A stretch of 5,322 nucleotides of DNA, taken from assembly GCA_002394525.1 (NCBI GenBank), contig DGUF01000172.1, positions 1 through 5,322 of the forward strand. Direction: 5' to 3'. Shown piece by piece: positions 4,448 through 5,322 of the stretch (positions are counted from its first letter, which is position 1; the number at the start of each line of letters is the position of its first letter). A program made the translations under genes and the position numbers. Source of the DNA: Lachnospiraceae bacterium UBA4317. Lineage in GTDB: Bacteria > Bacillota_A > Clostridia > Lachnospirales > Lachnospiraceae. A model generated the notes under the pieces. It had not been told where the DNA came from, did not search any database, and saw nothing but the letters and a program-made list of their open reading frames with translations.

Positions 4448-5322
4448 ATGCCAATCAGGATTTCAAACGAACTCCCCGTAAAGGAGATACTGGAGAGAGA
4501 AAACTTATTCGTGATCGATGAAAAGCGAGCCATCGACCAGGACATCCGTCCTCTGGAGATCTGCATCCTGAACCTGATGCCGACCAAGGAGGAGACGGAG
4601 CTGCAGCTGCTGCGCATGCTGTCCAACACCCCCCTCCAGCTCAATATCACCTTCATGCGGATGAGCTCCCACCAGGCGGCCAATGTGGCGGCCTCCCACC
4701 TGATGCAGTTTTACTATACCTTTGACGAGCTGAGGGAGCGCCGCTTCGACGGCCTGATCATCACAGGCGCGCCTGTAGAGAAGATGGAGTATGAGGAGGT
4801 CGACTACTGGCCCGAGCTCTGCGAAGTCTTCGCCTGGAGCAAGACCAATGTCACCAGCACCTTCCATATCTGCTGGGGGGCCCAGGCCGGTCTCTACTAC
4901 CACTACGGCCTGCCCAAAAAGCTCCTCAAAAAGAAGCTCTTCGGCGTCTACTCCCACAAGGTCCGCCACCGCAAGGAGCCCATCGTCCGCGGCTTCGACG
5001 ACTATTTCCTGATCCCCCACAGCCGCTATACGGAGGTGCCCGCCAAGGCCATTCACGGCTGCCAGGAGCTGAGGATCCTGGCGGAGTCCGAGGAGGCCGG
5101 CATCCTGCTCTGCATGTCCCGCGACGGCAGACGCTTTTTCATCATGGGCCACCCCGAGTATGACCGCAACACCCTCCGCGACGAGTACCGCCGCGATGTC
5201 CGCAAGGGCCTGCCGATCGACGTGCCGAAAAACTACTTCCCGGACGACGATCCCGACCAGCGCCCCCTCCTGCAGTGGCGGTCCCACAGCAACAACCTCT
5301 ACTGCAACTGGATCAACTACTA
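4448..5322 (+). CDS. metA: Homoserine O-acyltransferase MetA, predicted O-acetyltransferase (3' end cut off)
   Basis: The first 291 residues of MetA, the cytoplasmic enzyme that acylates the hydroxyl of L-homoserine as the first committed step to methionine. Homologues are about 300-310 residues, so only the last 10-20 are missing beyond the window. The catalytic nucleophile is Cys142 (HICWGAQAG), and His235 and Glu237 lie in GHPEYD; these fall at the same positions as in E. coli MetA. Arg249 and Lys163 are also kept. The start MPIRISNELPVKEIL and the end WRSHSNNLYCNWINY are typical. Residue 111 is Glu (GAPVEKMEY) where E. coli has Gly. From studies of this family, Glu111 goes with acetyl-CoA and Gly111 with succinyl-CoA, so O-acetylhomoserine is the predicted product. 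GAGGAA (4435-4440) lies 7 nt before the ATG. A 317-nt structured region precedes the gene and probably contains its control signals. Confidence 0.93.
   Translation, partial: MPIRISNELPVKEILERENLFVIDEKRAIDQDIRPLEICILNLMPTKEETELQLLRMLSNTPLQLNITFMRMSSHQAANVAASHLMQFYYTFDELRERRFDGLIITGAPVEKMEYEEVDYWPELCEVFAWSKTNVTSTFHICWGAQAGLYYHYGLPKKLLKKKLFGVYSHKVRHRKEPIVRGFDDYFLIPHSRYTEVPAKAIHGCQELRILAESEEAGILLCMSRDGRRFFIMGHPEYDRNTLRDEYRRDVRKGLPIDVPKNYFPDDDPDQRPLLQWRSHSNNLYCNWINY

Noticed and set aside
4125..4454. Short minus-strand open frames (87 and 109 codons) in the ligA-metA gap
   Set aside because: They run through dense inverted repeats and the metA leader, have no evident ribosome binding site and show no recognisable domain. 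Repeat elements often produce such frames.
4505..5287. A 260-codon minus-strand open frame opposite metA
   Set aside because: It lies wholly within metA, whose catalytic residues and full-length similarity are unambiguous. The antisense product resembles no family I know.

Overview
The window comes from a GC-rich member of the Clostridia, most likely Lachnospiraceae. This is inferred from the gene content: a MecA-type ClpC adaptor, a LigA of the divergent subtype I associate with that family, and a MetA-type homoserine acyltransferase. Every supported gene is on the + strand. Long minus-strand reading frames opposite these genes are by-products of the GC-rich codon usage.

Layout: (1) 1-80 is the last 26 codons of tsf (elongation factor Ts). 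(2) 81-231 is intergenic and holds a 16-nt motif (106-121), a strong intrinsic terminator (126-160) and an AT-rich stretch that probably carries a promoter. (3) 232-4130 is a probable transcription unit: mecA, rluF (ATGA overlap with mecA) and ligA (72-bp gap). (4) 4131-4447 is a 317-nt non-coding region. It starts with a hairpin at the ligA stop, continues with a compact block of nested inverted repeats that looks like an interspersed element, and ends in a GC-rich, foldable leader before metA. (5) 4448-5322 is metA, which lacks only its last few codons because the window ends.

The genes do not form one pathway. tsf is a translation factor, rluF modifies 23S rRNA, mecA feeds substrates to the ClpCP protease, ligA seals DNA nicks, and metA starts methionine synthesis from homoserine. 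The tsf terminator and the 317-nt gap divide them into at least three transcription units.

The items most worth following up are: the metA leader, which looks like a cis-regulatory RNA but matches no riboswitch family I can recognise by eye; the repeat-rich block before it, one of whose motifs recurs after tsf; the departures from canonical LigA residues, including a missing motif IV lysine; and Glu111 in MetA, which predicts acetyl-CoA rather than succinyl-CoA as the donor. I found no CRISPR array, insertion sequence, tRNA or rRNA.
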